Assembly: GCA_050950645.1 (NCBI GenBank)
Contig: JBMNHZ010000017.1
Location: 62,001-126,000, forward strand
DNA length: 64,000 bases
From: BRH-c25 sp012519325
Lineage (GTDB): Bacteria; Bacillota; Clostridia; Lutisporales; Lutisporaceae
Reading direction: 5' to 3'
In this document: in pieces, positions 45,163 through 53,769 of the stretch
Layout: every line of letters starts with the position of its first letter
Position numbering within the stretch: position 1 is the stretch's first letter
Position numbers and translations under genes: made by a program
Notes under the pieces: model-generated
The model's database searches: none
Told to the model about the DNA's origin: nothing
What the model saw: only the letters and a program-made list of their open reading frames with translations

Positions 45163-46503
45163 TTGGCATTTGAGGGTCTGACAGAAAAATTGCAAAGTAC
45201 GCTGAAAAAGTTGAGGGGTGCCGGAAAGTTAAGCGAAAAAGATGTTAAGGATGCAATGAGAGAAGTTAAAATGGCACTTTTGGAAGCTGACGTCAACTAT
45301 AGGGTTGTTAAGGATTTTATAGCCAAAGTTACCGAAAGGGCAGTGGGGCACGAGGTATTGGACAGCCTGACTCCGGGTCAGCAGGTCATAAAGATAGTAA
45401 ATGAGCAGATGACAGAGCTTATGGGAAGCACCAACAGCAAAATCATATTTTCATCAAAACCTCCTACCGTCTTTATGATGGTAGGCCTTCAGGGTGCAGG
45501 TAAGACAACAACATGTGGAAAGCTCGGACTGTTAATTAAAAAGCAGGGGAAAAATCCGCTGTTGGTTGCCGGTGACGTATACAGGCCTGCTGCAATAAAA
45601 CAGCTGCAGGTTGTCGGCAGCCAGGTAGGTATAGAAGTATTCACCATGGGTGACAATGTGAGCCCTGTGGATATATCCAAAGCTGCAGTTGCACATGCAT
45701 TGAAAAACGGAAATGACGTTGTAATTATAGACACGGCAGGACGTCTTCATATAAATGATGAGCTAATGGATGAACTGGCAGATATCAAGAAAAATGTTAA
45801 ACCGACGGAAATACTCCTTGTTGTTGATTCCATGACGGGACAGGATGCCGTAAATATCGCAGAAAGCTTCAATGAAAGGCTTGGAATTGACGGGGTAATA
45901 CTTACCAAACTGGATGGGGACACAAGAGGCGGTGCTGCATTATCGGTAAAAGCCGTTACAGGAAAGCCCGTAAAATTTGCCGGTATGGGTGAAAAGATGA
46001 ACGATCTTGAGCCCTTTCATCCCGATAGGATGGCATCACGGATTCTTGGGATGGGTGATGTGCTGAGTCTTATTGAGAAAGCTCAGTCAGCCTTTGATGA
46101 GAAGAAGGCTTTCGAATTGGAGAGAAAGATCAGAAACCAGCAGTTCACCTTTGACGATTTTCTTGACCAACTGCAGCAAATGAAGAAGATGGGTCCTTTA
46201 AGCTCAATACTGGAGATGCTGCCGGGGATGGCCTCAAGCAAACTTAAGGGTGTGGAGGTCGATGACAGAGAACTTATAAAGGTTGAGGCAATAATCAGGT
46301 CAATGACAAAAAAAGAGAGACAGAACCCGGATATAATAAACGGAAGCAGAAGAAGAAGGATTGCTTCAGGCAGCGGCACCAGCATACAGGATGTTAACAG
46401 GGTCATAAAAAATTACGAGAAGTCAAAGAAGATGTTGAAGCAGTTAGCAGGAATGGAAAAGGATATGAAGAAGGGTAAAATGAAAATGCCTTTCTTTAGA
46501 TAG
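45163..46503 (+). CDS. ffh: Signal recognition particle protein Ffh
   Basis: From TTG 45163 the product is 446 residues, beginning MAFEGLTEKLQSTLKKLRGA. G1 is GLQGAGKTTTCGKLG near residue 106, G3 DTAGRLHI near 189 and G4 TKLDGDTRGGAA near 247. The Met-rich M domain (about 327-440) includes the RNA-binding NGSRRRRIASGSGTS. GTG 45154 is in frame but part of the GAGGTGAG box. Confidence 0.96.
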   Translation: MAFEGLTEKLQSTLKKLRGAGKLSEKDVKDAMREVKMALLEADVNYRVVKDFIAKVTERAVGHEVLDSLTPGQQVIKIVNEQMTELMGSTNSKIIFSSKPPTVFMMVGLQGAGKTTTCGKLGLLIKKQGKNPLLVAGDVYRPAAIKQLQVVGSQVGIEVFTMGDNVSPVDISKAAVAHALKNGNDVVIIDTAGRLHINDELMDELADIKKNVKPTEILLVVDSMTGQDAVNIAESFNERLGIDGVILTKLDGDTRGGAALSVKAVTGKPVKFAGMGEKMNDLEPFHPDRMASRILGMGDVLSLIEKAQSAFDEKKAFELERKIRNQQFTFDDFLDQLQQMKKMGPLSSILEMLPGMASSKLKGVEVDDRELIKVEAIIRSMTKKERQNPDIINGSRRRRIASGSGTSIQDVNRVIKNYEKSKKMLKQLAGMEKDMKKGKMKMPFFR

Positions 46504-46548
46504 AAACATTATTAATAACAATCAGCTTTATACAAGGAGGTGAATTTA

Positions 46549-46797
46549 ATGTCAGTTAAAATCAGATTGAAGAGAATGGGAGCAAAAAAGGCACCTTTCT
46601 ATAGATTAGTTGTTGCTGATTCAAGATCCCCAAGAGACGGTAAGTTTATTGAGGAAATAGGATACTACAATCCTATAACTGAACCTGCAGAAATCAAGAT
46701 AGATGCTGAAAAGGCGAAGAAGTGGCTTGATTGCGGAGCCCAACCATCAGATACAGTAAGGTCGCTTTTGAAAAAGAGCGGAATAATTGAGGCTTAA
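46549..46797 (+). CDS. rpsP: Ribosomal protein bS16
   Basis: The 82-residue protein begins MSVKIRLKRMGAKKAPFYRL from ATG 46549 after AAGGAGGTG. VVADSRSPRDGKFIEEIGYY is conserved. It opens the rpsP-khpA-rimM-trmD-rplS run. Confidence 0.96.
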   Translation: MSVKIRLKRMGAKKAPFYRLVVADSRSPRDGKFIEEIGYYNPITEPAEIKIDAEKAKKWLDCGAQPSDTVRSLLKKSGIIEA

Positions 46798-46832
46798 TTA
46801 TATGGCTCAAATATCCATTAGGAGTGTTGTAA

Positions 46833-47060
46833 TTGAAAGAGCTGGTAGAAGTAATAGCAAAAGCCCTTGTTGACCGCCCTGAAATGGTAAAGGTAAGGGA
46901 GACAGAGAGTGAAAGGTCAATAGTATTAGAACTTACAGTTGCTCCTGAGGACATGGGTAAGGTCATAGGAAAGAACGGAAGAATTGCAAGAGCAATAAGA
47001 ACCGTTGTAAAGTCAAGTTCAGCAAAGCTGGATAAAAAGGTAATCGTAGAGATACTTTAA
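46833..47060 (+). CDS. khpA: KH-domain RNA-binding protein KhpA
   Basis: The 75-residue single KH protein starts at TTG 46833 (MKELVEVIAKALVDRPEMV) and has the KH loop IGKNGRIARAIRTVV near residue 50. KhpA pairs with KhpB to bind sRNA and mRNA and to influence cell elongation in streptococci. khpB is not in the window. Confidence 0.93.
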   Translation: MKELVEVIAKALVDRPEMVKVRETESERSIVLELTVAPEDMGKVIGKNGRIARAIRTVVKSSSAKLDKKVIVEIL

Positions 47061-47075
47061 TTGTTTAGTTTCTTC

Positions 47076-47114
47076 TTATAAGGTCGTTTTAGCGTTGATA
47101 AAACGGCCTTATAA
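47076..47114 (+). terminator. Terminator or attenuator between khpA and rimM
   Basis: TTATAAGG-CGTTTT pairs with AAAACG-CCTTATAA across a short loop; a strong stem but few T residues follow. Confidence 0.55.
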
Positions 47115-47152
47115 CCAATTTTCATTAATAAAACTGTTGGGAGCAGATTAGC

Positions 47153-47656
47153 ATGCTTGAGTATCTGAGTATAGGACAAATAATAAATACTCACGGTTTA
47201 AGGGGAGAAGTTAAGGTATATCCTCTTACTGATGACATGAGCAGGTTTGAAAAACTCGAAGAGGTTTATATAGCAGAAAATAACGAGCTTGTGAAATATG
47301 AAGTGGAAAGAATCAAGCTCTTAAAAAGTACAGTTGCTGTTAAGCTAAAAGGTATTGATTCGGAAGAGGCTGCAAATAAGCTTAGGAATTCGTATATTAA
47401 GGTAGACAGGAAATCAGCCGTTAAGCTTCCCAAGGATACGTATTTCATTTGCGATTTGATAGATTCAGAGGTATATGATGAAAAAGGCCGGTTGTTAGGT
47501 ACTGTCAAGGATGTGCTTCAAACAGGAAGCAACGATGTTTATGTAGTCCAATCCGCGGATATGGAAATTCTGATTCCTGCCTTAAAGGATGTAGTCAAGG
47601 TAATTGATTTGGAGAACCAAAAAATTATTATAGAAACGCCAGAGGGTTTGATTTAA
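47153..47656 (+). CDS. rimM: 16S rRNA processing protein RimM
   Basis: The 167-residue 30S maturation factor begins MLEYLSIGQIINTHGLRGEV, followed by YPLTDDMSRF. A PRC-barrel C-terminal domain has DLIDSEVYDEKGRLLGTV. trmD starts immediately after its stop. Confidence 0.95.
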   Translation: MLEYLSIGQIINTHGLRGEVKVYPLTDDMSRFEKLEEVYIAENNELVKYEVERIKLLKSTVAVKLKGIDSEEAANKLRNSYIKVDRKSAVKLPKDTYFICDLIDSEVYDEKGRLLGTVKDVLQTGSNDVYVVQSADMEILIPALKDVVKVIDLENQKIIIETPEGLI

Positions 47657-48394
47657 ATGAGAATAGATATATTGACTCTTTTTCCTGAGATGTTTGAGGC
47701 GGTGTTAAAAGAAAGTATTATAGGAAGAGCAGTGGATAAAAAGCTTTTGGAGCTGGAATTTCATAATATAAGGGATTATTCGGATAACAAGCATAAAAAA
47801 GTTGATGATTATCCCTATGGCGGCGGGCTTGGAATGATAATGCAGTGCCAGCCGATATTTGCCGCTGTGGAAGCAATAAGGGAAAAGCTTGGAGAGAAAC
47901 CCCACATCATTCTTATGAGCCCTCAGGGAAGAACCTTTGACCAGTCAAAAGCAGAGGAACTAAGCTGCTATAAAAACATTACGATAATATGCGGGCATTA
48001 TGAGGGAATAGACGAGAGAGTTACCGAAGCATTGGTGGACGAGGAAATTTCCATTGGTGATTTTGTTCTTACAGGAGGAGAAATTGCAGCTATGGCAGTA
48101 GTAGACGCAACCTGCAGGCTTGTTCCCGGAGTGCTTAAGGAGGATGCCTCTTATTCTGTTGAATCCTTTAGCCAGGGCTTATTGGAGTATCCTCAATACA
48201 CAAGGCCTCCTGTCTTCATGGGAATGCCGGTTCCGGAAATACTTCTTTCGGGGCATCATGAAAATATTGAGAAATGGAGAAGATATCAGTCTTTGAAAAG
48301 AACTTATGAAAGAAGGCCGGATTTACTTTCCAAAGCTGAATTATCCCAGGAGGATATTAAGCTCCTGGATAAGATAAAAAGGGAATGCAAATAA
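47657..48394 (+). CDS. trmD: tRNA m1G37 methyltransferase TrmD
   Basis: The 245-residue SPOUT enzyme methylates G37 next to the anticodon and prevents frameshifting. MRIDILTLFPEMFEAVL, PYGGGLGMIM, CGHYEGIDERV and the knot motif SIGDFVLTGGEIAAM are present. Directly coupled to rimM. Confidence 0.97.
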   Translation: MRIDILTLFPEMFEAVLKESIIGRAVDKKLLELEFHNIRDYSDNKHKKVDDYPYGGGLGMIMQCQPIFAAVEAIREKLGEKPHIILMSPQGRTFDQSKAEELSCYKNITIICGHYEGIDERVTEALVDEEISIGDFVLTGGEIAAMAVVDATCRLVPGVLKEDASYSVESFSQGLLEYPQYTRPPVFMGMPVPEILLSGHHENIEKWRRYQSLKRTYERRPDLLSKAELSQEDIKLLDKIKRECK

Positions 48395-48407
48395 TTACTT
48401 TAAGCCC

Positions 48408-48436
48408 TTGCAACAAAGTTTGTCATATGGTATACT
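48408..48436 (+). promoter_or_regulatory. Probable sigma-A promoter of rplS
   Basis: TTGCAA, a 17-base spacer and TATACT, about 85 bp before the rplS start, leaving a leader of roughly 75 bases. Confidence 0.6.
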
Positions 48437-48520
48437 TTTAACGTTATTACGGGCGTTCCGCTGTCAAAAAAACGATGCAATTTGTACATGAACGTCTATG
48501 GCGGAAGGAGGGACATTGTT

Positions 48521-48862
48521 ATGGATTTGATAAAAGCTATAGAAAGCGAACAGCTTAGAAATGATATACCTGATTTTAACGTTGGTGATACTGTTAAAGT
48601 ACATGTTAAGGTCAAGGAAGGAAACAGGGAAAGAATTCAGGTGTACGAAGGTGTAGTTATGAAAAGACAGGGCGGTGGATTGTCTGAGACATTTACCGTA
48701 AGAAGGATTTCATATGGCGTTGGAGTTGAAAGAACCTTCCCTTTGCACTCACCAAAATTCGACAGGATTGAAGTGGTAAGAAAAGGTAAGGTAAGAAGAG
48801 CAAAAATAAATTACTTAAGAGGCAGAGTAGGAAAGCGTGCCAAGATAAAAGAAATCAGATAA
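48521..48862 (+). CDS. rplS: Ribosomal protein bL19
   Basis: From ATG 48521 the product is 113 residues, starting MDLIKAIESEQLRNDIPDFN, with GDTVKVHVKVKEGNRERIQV conserved. The AAGGAGGG box at 48505-48512 fixes the start; longer in-frame sequence lies in the leader. It sits at the 30S-50S bridge. Confidence 0.96.
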   Translation: MDLIKAIESEQLRNDIPDFNVGDTVKVHVKVKEGNRERIQVYEGVVMKRQGGGLSETFTVRRISYGVGVERTFPLHSPKFDRIEVVRKGKVRRAKINYLRGRVGKRAKIKEIR

Positions 48863-48863
48863 A

Positions 48864-48886
48864 AGGGGCTAAACAGCCCTTTTTTG
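48864..48886 (+). terminator. rplS terminator
   Basis: AGGGGCT and AGCCCTT stem with four-base loop and T6. Confidence 0.8.
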
Positions 48887-48919
48887 TTTCACTTTGATGC
48901 AGGAGGGAGTGTGATACGC

Positions 48920-49780
48920 ATGAATATCCAGTGGTATCCGGGGCATATGGCCAAAGCCAAGAGAAAGATAACCGAAGAGCTAAAGCTGGTTGATATCGTT
49001 ATAGAGCTACTGGATGCAAGGATACCCTTGAGCAGCAGAAACCCTGAAGTAGATGATATTGTTGGAAATAAAAATCGAATAATCGTGCTTAATAAAAGTG
49101 ACCTGGCAGACCCCTCAGCTAATAAAAAATGGCTGGACTACTTCAATAAGGCAAACACAAGGGCAATACTGGTTGATTCATTGAAGGGCAGCGGACTTAA
49201 GGATGTATTGTCTGCTTCAAGACAGCTAATGAAAGAAAAGCTTGACAGATTGAGAAGCAGGGGTTTGCTTGTAAAGACAACCAGGGCCTTAATAATAGGA
49301 ATACCCAATGTTGGGAAGTCCACCTTTATAAACAGGCTTGCAGGAAGAAGTGCAGCCCGGACAGGAGACAGGCCTGGAGTCACAAAAGCAAAGCAATGGA
49401 TAAAAGTGAGCCCTGAGCTTGAGCTGTTGGACACACCGGGAATCCTTTGGCCAAAATTTGAAGATAAAAGAGCAGGAATGTATCTTGCCTTTACCGGAGC
49501 AATAAAGGATGAGATATTGGATGTAAATGAACTGGCTCTTAATCTTTTGCAGGTATTGGCGGAAAAATTCCCGGAGAAGCTGAAGAGCAGATATAAGCTG
49601 GAAGATATACCTATAGATATAACCGCTGACATGCTGTTGGAGACAATAGGAAGAAAAAGAGGCTGCATTATAGCGGGGGGAGAAGTTGATATTCAAAGAG
49701 CTTCCACAATGCTTCTTGATGAATTTCGCGGAGGGAAGATTGGAGCTATTTCTCTTGAGACACCGGATGATTTTATATAA
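48920..49780 (+). CDS. rbgA: Ribosome biogenesis GTPase RbgA (YlqF)
   Basis: The 286-residue circularly permuted GTPase assembles the 50S subunit. MNIQWYPGHMAKAKRKI is the classic start, from ATG 48920 after AGGAGGG. G4 NKSDLAD lies near residue 55, G1 GIPNVGKSTFINRL near 125 and G3 DTPGILWP near 170. It marks the left border of the accessory island; in B. subtilis the next gene would be rnhB. Confidence 0.96.
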   Translation: MNIQWYPGHMAKAKRKITEELKLVDIVIELLDARIPLSSRNPEVDDIVGNKNRIIVLNKSDLADPSANKKWLDYFNKANTRAILVDSLKGSGLKDVLSASRQLMKEKLDRLRSRGLLVKTTRALIIGIPNVGKSTFINRLAGRSAARTGDRPGVTKAKQWIKVSPELELLDTPGILWPKFEDKRAGMYLAFTGAIKDEILDVNELALNLLQVLAEKFPEKLKSRYKLEDIPIDITADMLLETIGRKRGCIIAGGEVDIQRASTMLLDEFRGGKIGAISLETPDDFI

Positions 49781-49846
49781 GCTATCATCGGTATACGTAG
49801 GGTAGCCCAATGGCGTCCCAGTAATTATATAATGGGCGGTGAATAT

Positions 49847-50782
49847 ATGCTGGAAGTCGTATTCAGTGATAGCGCAAAAGGTGCAATGAAAGTGGCAAAA
49901 AACTATAATAAACAAAATATGCTTTTCGGTGCTATCGGGTATATAGGTAAAGGTAAAAAGCCATCAAAAAAGGAATTGGAAAAACAGTATGAAGGTAAAG
50001 CCCTTGGAGGAAATTCCAAAGATGTAGCCTGCATTGGATTTAACCTGGATATTGGTGATATTGCCGGCGGAATTGACAGTGAAGCTCGTAAAAATGTATT
50101 TATAAAAGTGTTTGGGTCAGTAACCTTTGAGGACAGCGAAATAGAACGGTATTTCAACTCTCAGCGTGAAGATTTTGAAAAACTGCTTATCGCCGCAAGA
50201 AACGGAGAACCTATACGGGTCTGGAAAAGTAACACACCATTTTCGGCTTGTGCTTTTGCTTTTCTTTGTGACGCTTTGAGAAACATTGAATGTAAAATCA
50301 GTACTATTTCACTGCCTGAGTATTGGGAAACCTCTGATAACACGATACAATCCTGCACTGATTGGACAGAGATTACACCTGGCAAGTTATACAGATTCTT
50401 GCCTTTGGAACGGGAGATAACTGATAATGAAAAGCACATGCAAAGCAGTCTTTGGAATGATTTAAGAAGTGAAAATGCGCCACTGCGGGCGCTGGTCAAT
50501 GGTAAACTGATTTCTGTTCCAGAAGACTTTTATGACCATATAATTATTAAAAATATTCCCGACCAAGAATTTGTTATGGCTAAACTTATCGGGACTATTT
50601 TGGGGAAATATCCTTTAGGAGTTGGGGATGGCTGGTATGCCTTGCGTATAAAAAAGATGATAGCTGATGGTAAGCTGGAAGTTGTTGGAGATAAAGATGC
50701 ATCTCACCCATATGGAAAAATTTTAAGAAAAGTAAAGAGGAATTCTATGGAGTTAGGCACAGAACATGAGAACTTTTTATAA
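49847..50782 (+). CDS. DUF1835/DUF3658 domain protein
   Basis: The 311-residue protein begins MLEVVFSDSAKGAMKVA, the DUF1835 start, with a DUF1835 N-terminal half and a C-terminal DUF3658-like part (ENAPLRALVNGKLISVPEDF, SHPYGKILRKVKR). The biochemical role of this family is not known. ATG 49832 is in frame, but GGGCGGTGA favours ATG 49847. It is the first gene of the island and has its own strong terminator. Confidence 0.75.
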   Translation: MLEVVFSDSAKGAMKVAKNYNKQNMLFGAIGYIGKGKKPSKKELEKQYEGKALGGNSKDVACIGFNLDIGDIAGGIDSEARKNVFIKVFGSVTFEDSEIERYFNSQREDFEKLLIAARNGEPIRVWKSNTPFSACAFAFLCDALRNIECKISTISLPEYWETSDNTIQSCTDWTEITPGKLYRFLPLEREITDNEKHMQSSLWNDLRSENAPLRALVNGKLISVPEDFYDHIIIKNIPDQEFVMAKLIGTILGKYPLGVGDGWYALRIKKMIADGKLEVVGDKDASHPYGKILRKVKRNSMELGTEHENFL

Positions 50783-50841
50783 TAGCTGTAACAAATAAGT
50801 TCTTGAGTGCTGTACCTGGACCTAAGTTGTTATTACACAAA

Positions 50842-50880
50842 AAATAGCCGCCGTTCTTAGCTGATAAGAGCGGCGGTTTT
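50842..50880. terminator. Bidirectional terminator between DUF1835 gene and hicB
   Basis: CCGCCG-TCTTA pairs with TAAGA-CGGCGG around GCTGA, with an A run on the left and TTTTAAT on the right. It serves both convergent genes. Confidence 0.85.
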
Positions 50881-50894
50881 AATAATCCAGCCCC

Positions 50895-51311
50895 CTAAGA
50901 GTGTTTATACTCTTCAATGCCAAGAATATCTTTCAATGACTTTTGAAGTACCTGAGAAAAATTTATGCCTTTTTTTTCAGCAAGTTTCTCAAGCCAATGG
51001 GGTAATGTTACATTCTTTCTGACATATTCGTTTTCTATTGCCTCCCTATAGAGGGGCATGTGTACCTCAATCAGAACAATTGCCTGGTTTGGCTTCAATT
51101 TAATCTTATTTATAGCTGTGGGTTCGGGAATTAAGTCATTGTCTTCTTCCATTCCATATAAATGGAGTGCCAGGGCTTCTTTAGCATTGTGAATTGCTTC
51201 ATCAACATTAGATGCACAAGGAATACAACCCGGTAAATCCGGAAATATAATGGAAATTCCATCTTCCGCATAGTTGAAAACTGCGGGATAAATATAATGA
51301 TCTTTTTTCAT
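50895..51311 (-). CDS. hicB: HicB antitoxin
   Basis: The 138-residue antitoxin has the HicB RNase H-like fold at the N-terminus (FNYAEDGISIIFPDLPGCIP) and a ribbon-helix-helix-like C-terminal part (VTLPHWLEKLAEKKGINFS) for DNA binding. It follows hicA by 57 bp on the minus strand with an AAGGAGAT box. The antitoxin occupies HicA and represses the promoter; toxin-first order is typical of hicAB. Confidence 0.92.
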   Translation of the reverse strand: MKKDHYIYPAVFNYAEDGISIIFPDLPGCIPCASNVDEAIHNAKEALALHLYGMEEDNDLIPEPTAINKIKLKPNQAIVLIEVHMPLYREAIENEYVRKNVTLPHWLEKLAEKKGINFSQVLQKSLKDILGIEEYKHS

Positions 51312-51368
51312 AAGAAATATCTCCTTGTAATTATTTATATTCGATTTTTATAGGAGGCGCAGGAGGAA

Positions 51369-51566
51369 TTATTTTAATTTTATCCCCGCCTGTTTTTCTA
51401 TACTTTTCAGAGTGTCAATGGGCATGTCTTTTATCGGATGCGTTATTGTCACTTTACCTGATTTAAATTGATGTTTAAACTGATGATGATCTCCAACACA
51501 CCTAACAAAATACCAGCCGTCTTCTTCTAGTATTTTGATCACTTCCCTTGAAGAATATGATTTCAT
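51369..51566 (-). CDS. hicA: HicA mRNA interferase toxin
   Basis: The 65-residue dsRBD-like toxin begins MKSYSSREVIKILEEDGWYF. The HicA active-site region is GDHHQFKH near residue 26, where the family has a GSHH-type histidine, and the tail THPIKDMPIDTLKSIEKQAG is conserved. HicA cleaves mRNA on or off ribosomes. GGGGGC precedes the start. Confidence 0.92.
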   Translation of the reverse strand: MKSYSSREVIKILEEDGWYFVRCVGDHHQFKHQFKSGKVTITHPIKDMPIDTLKSIEKQAGIKLK

Positions 51567-51587
51567 CTGTGTGCCCCCTATATCTAT

Positions 51588-51616
51588 ATTATAATGCGCA
51601 TTATAATGCGTGTAAA
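51588..51616 (-). promoter_or_regulatory. hicAB promoter with palindromic operator
   Basis: On the minus strand: TTTACA, a 17-base spacer and TATAAT, a near-perfect sigma-A promoter. The spacer and -10 overlap the palindrome ATAATGCGCATTAT (51591-51604) and a direct repeat of ATTATAATGCG. HicB binding here is inferred. From 51617 to 51844 I see no gene. Confidence 0.75.
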
Positions 51617-51852
51617 TATACTAATTGTAATAATGCTGGATATTATTTTAACATATATGGAGGAATATGGAAATAAGTATCGAATATTGTAAATAAAGTC
51701 ATTGCAATTGTCGTGATTGTATTAATTCATATCGTTGCAAAAATTGAATTATAAGCTAGTGAGCTATGAAAAGTCCAAAGACTAACAGTCTTGTGAAGAA
51801 TGTATTGTGGCAGTGATTGGCAGATGAATATTAAAAACATTAGTTTGATGAA

Positions 51853-53152
51853 GACTCTGTAAAGTTAACATGAAAGATTAGCACAATGTTTCGTAAAATA
51901 GCTCAAAATTCCGCAAACAAGTTAGTAACTGCTTCCCTATGGATGGTCAAGGGTAAAATGAACAGGCTAGTGCCTGCCCTGTGACAATCCACAGTGCAGC
52001 AGTTGGGAAGTAACTAAGCGGAATTTAGGCTACAAGTAAGAACTTCCGTTTTTCTTTAGCTGATAGCTTTAAACCAGCAACTTGAGCAGGTGTAAGACCA
52101 TCAAGCGATGAATGCGGTCTGACAAAGTTAAAGAAGAATACAAACATACTGATCAGGTTATTGGCCGAATCAAAGGAATTGAATCCCTGCTTCGTCTTGT
52201 ACCAAGCCTTGAACTGATGATGGAAGGATTCTATGAGGTTGTTAGATATGTCATCCTTGAATGACTGAACCCTTACGTGTTTAACACCGTCGAATATGGA
52301 TTTTACAGGTACCTTGTAGGCACTATAACGATCAGAAACTATTGACCCAGGCTTTCCAAGTGCCTTGACTGACTCCATCAGTGTAAAGGCTTGTGGGGAG
52401 TCGCGATGAGGTGACAGGTGATAACCTAGTATGAACCTAGTTTCAGAATCAATAATGAACCAGATGTAATGCTTGATTCCATTGATTTTCACTACAGTCT
52501 CGTCTGTATGCCACTCATCAGAATCGAAGTTGAGGGCAGGCATAAGTTGCAGACTAAAGTTTTGGAACATGGGAGCAAACTTCTTGCACCAGTCGCTGAT
52601 AGTGGTATGAGAAACCTTGACATTGAATGCTATCTGGAATATCAAAGCGATATTTCTAAAAGAGTTTTTACCAAGATAAAACATCGAAAGCGCTGTGATG
52701 ATCAGATGCACCGGATATCTCATACCCTTGAAATCAGTTTTTCCAAACAAGTTTGACATGGAAGCTGGGTCTACAGAAGTATACTTGGCAACAAAGAATG
52801 AGTGATAGCAGGACTTATCACCACAGCGATAGTTGGTGTAATGCTTGTAATCATGGTGGATGAAGGATGCCTTGCCGCAAACGGGGCATCGAGGATAGTT
52901 CTGCACCTCCTTGACACTAGGTCGATCAGGTGCGAACTGATGGTTGCAGTTACGGCATTGATACTTTTGGAAACCATCCTTATCTTTGCCATAACGATAA
53001 AACGAGTAAGAATTGTTGCACTTAGGACATTTAAATGATACAATTTTTTGCATGAGAACTTGCTCCTTTCTGGGAGGTAAAGTGTTTTGTGGCAAAAACA
53101 TTGTACCAGAAAATGTAGCAGGTTCTCAATTTTCATTTAACTTTACAAAACG
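51853..53152. mobile_element. IS6/IS240-like insertion sequence, 1300 bp
   Basis: Ends are GACTCTGTAAAGTTAACATG and, inverted, CGTTTTGTAAAGTTAAATG. Both flanks carry TTGATGAA (51845-51852 and 53153-53160), an 8-bp target duplication as expected for IS6. Between the left end and the gene is a long imperfect hairpin (AAATTCCGC ... GCGGAATTT, about 51909-52025). The right end lies 24 bp before the HEPN gene start. Confidence 0.85.
52025..53053 (-). CDS. IS6/IS240-like transposase with zinc ribbons
   Basis: The 342-residue transposase starts MQKIVSFKCPKCNNSYSFYR from ATG 53053 behind GGAGC. Two N-terminal zinc ribbons (CPKC ... CRNC; CPVC ... CGDKSC) precede the DDE domain: D in WHTDETVVKING, D in VSDRYSAY and E in NNLIESFHHQFK. 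IS6 transposases are usually about 230 residues; this belongs to the longer zinc-ribbon branch. The gene appears intact. Confidence 0.88.
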   Translation of the reverse strand: MQKIVSFKCPKCNNSYSFYRYGKDKDGFQKYQCRNCNHQFAPDRPSVKEVQNYPRCPVCGKASFIHHDYKHYTNYRCGDKSCYHSFFVAKYTSVDPASMSNLFGKTDFKGMRYPVHLIITALSMFYLGKNSFRNIALIFQIAFNVKVSHTTISDWCKKFAPMFQNFSLQLMPALNFDSDEWHTDETVVKINGIKHYIWFIIDSETRFILGYHLSPHRDSPQAFTLMESVKALGKPGSIVSDRYSAYKVPVKSIFDGVKHVRVQSFKDDISNNLIESFHHQFKAWYKTKQGFNSFDSANNLISMFVFFFNFVRPHSSLDGLTPAQVAGLKLSAKEKRKFLLVA

Positions 53153-53176
53153 TTGATGAAATAAAGGAGATAGACT

Positions 53177-53769
53177 ATGAAAAAGAGAAGTGTTTCGCAT
53201 TGGGAAAGAAATAAATATTTTGATGGTTTGCTTCTTTTTGCTGAATCGCTAGAAGAGGGTACATTCCATTACTCATATGAATCATATAAAATACCAGCGT
53301 TAAACTGTCATTATCTCTGCTATGATGTTATTCAGACAGCAAAAGATATTGAGAGAAAAATATTAATGGATGGGAATTTTATCCCTCTATCTGAGGAGTT
53401 TGAGCAAACACTTAGGGAGGATATCTTTATAAAAACGAGTTTTGATGATAAAGGCACCCTCTTGTATATAAAAGACAAAAATTCAAATTATTATGACTTA
53501 TCTGCAAGTGATTTAAAGGCAAAAATTAACAGATATCCTGAAATTGCAACTTTTATTAAAGATGTTTGCGAAACTGGGAATACATACCTAAATACACTAA
53601 TGAAATTGATTGTCAGCAACATATTTAATGATTCATATTCCTATGACAACAGTGCAAATATCTATACGTTAACACGAATGCTTATATCTGATTTAGTTAA
53701 TAGTGGATATAGCAAAGAATATTTATATTCTACAGTTATTAATTTTTTCTTTAACCCGCAAAAACCAGT
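53177..53769 (+). pseudogene. HEPN-motif protein, N-terminal fragment (piece 1 of 3)
   Basis: This is the 5' part of one gene cut by two insertion sequences. It starts MKKRSVSHWERNKYFDGLLL at ATG 53177 with AAAGGAGAT upstream and is read to the AAACCAGT target duplication (53762-53769), where the IS256 element enters. Joining pieces 1, 2 (55370-56269, minus one copy of a 7-bp duplication) and 3 (58708-59108) gives 1887 bp, a complete 628-residue frame. No signal peptide or membrane segment is visible. The 5' region is itself separated from upstream DNA by the IS6-like element. Confidence 0.85.
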
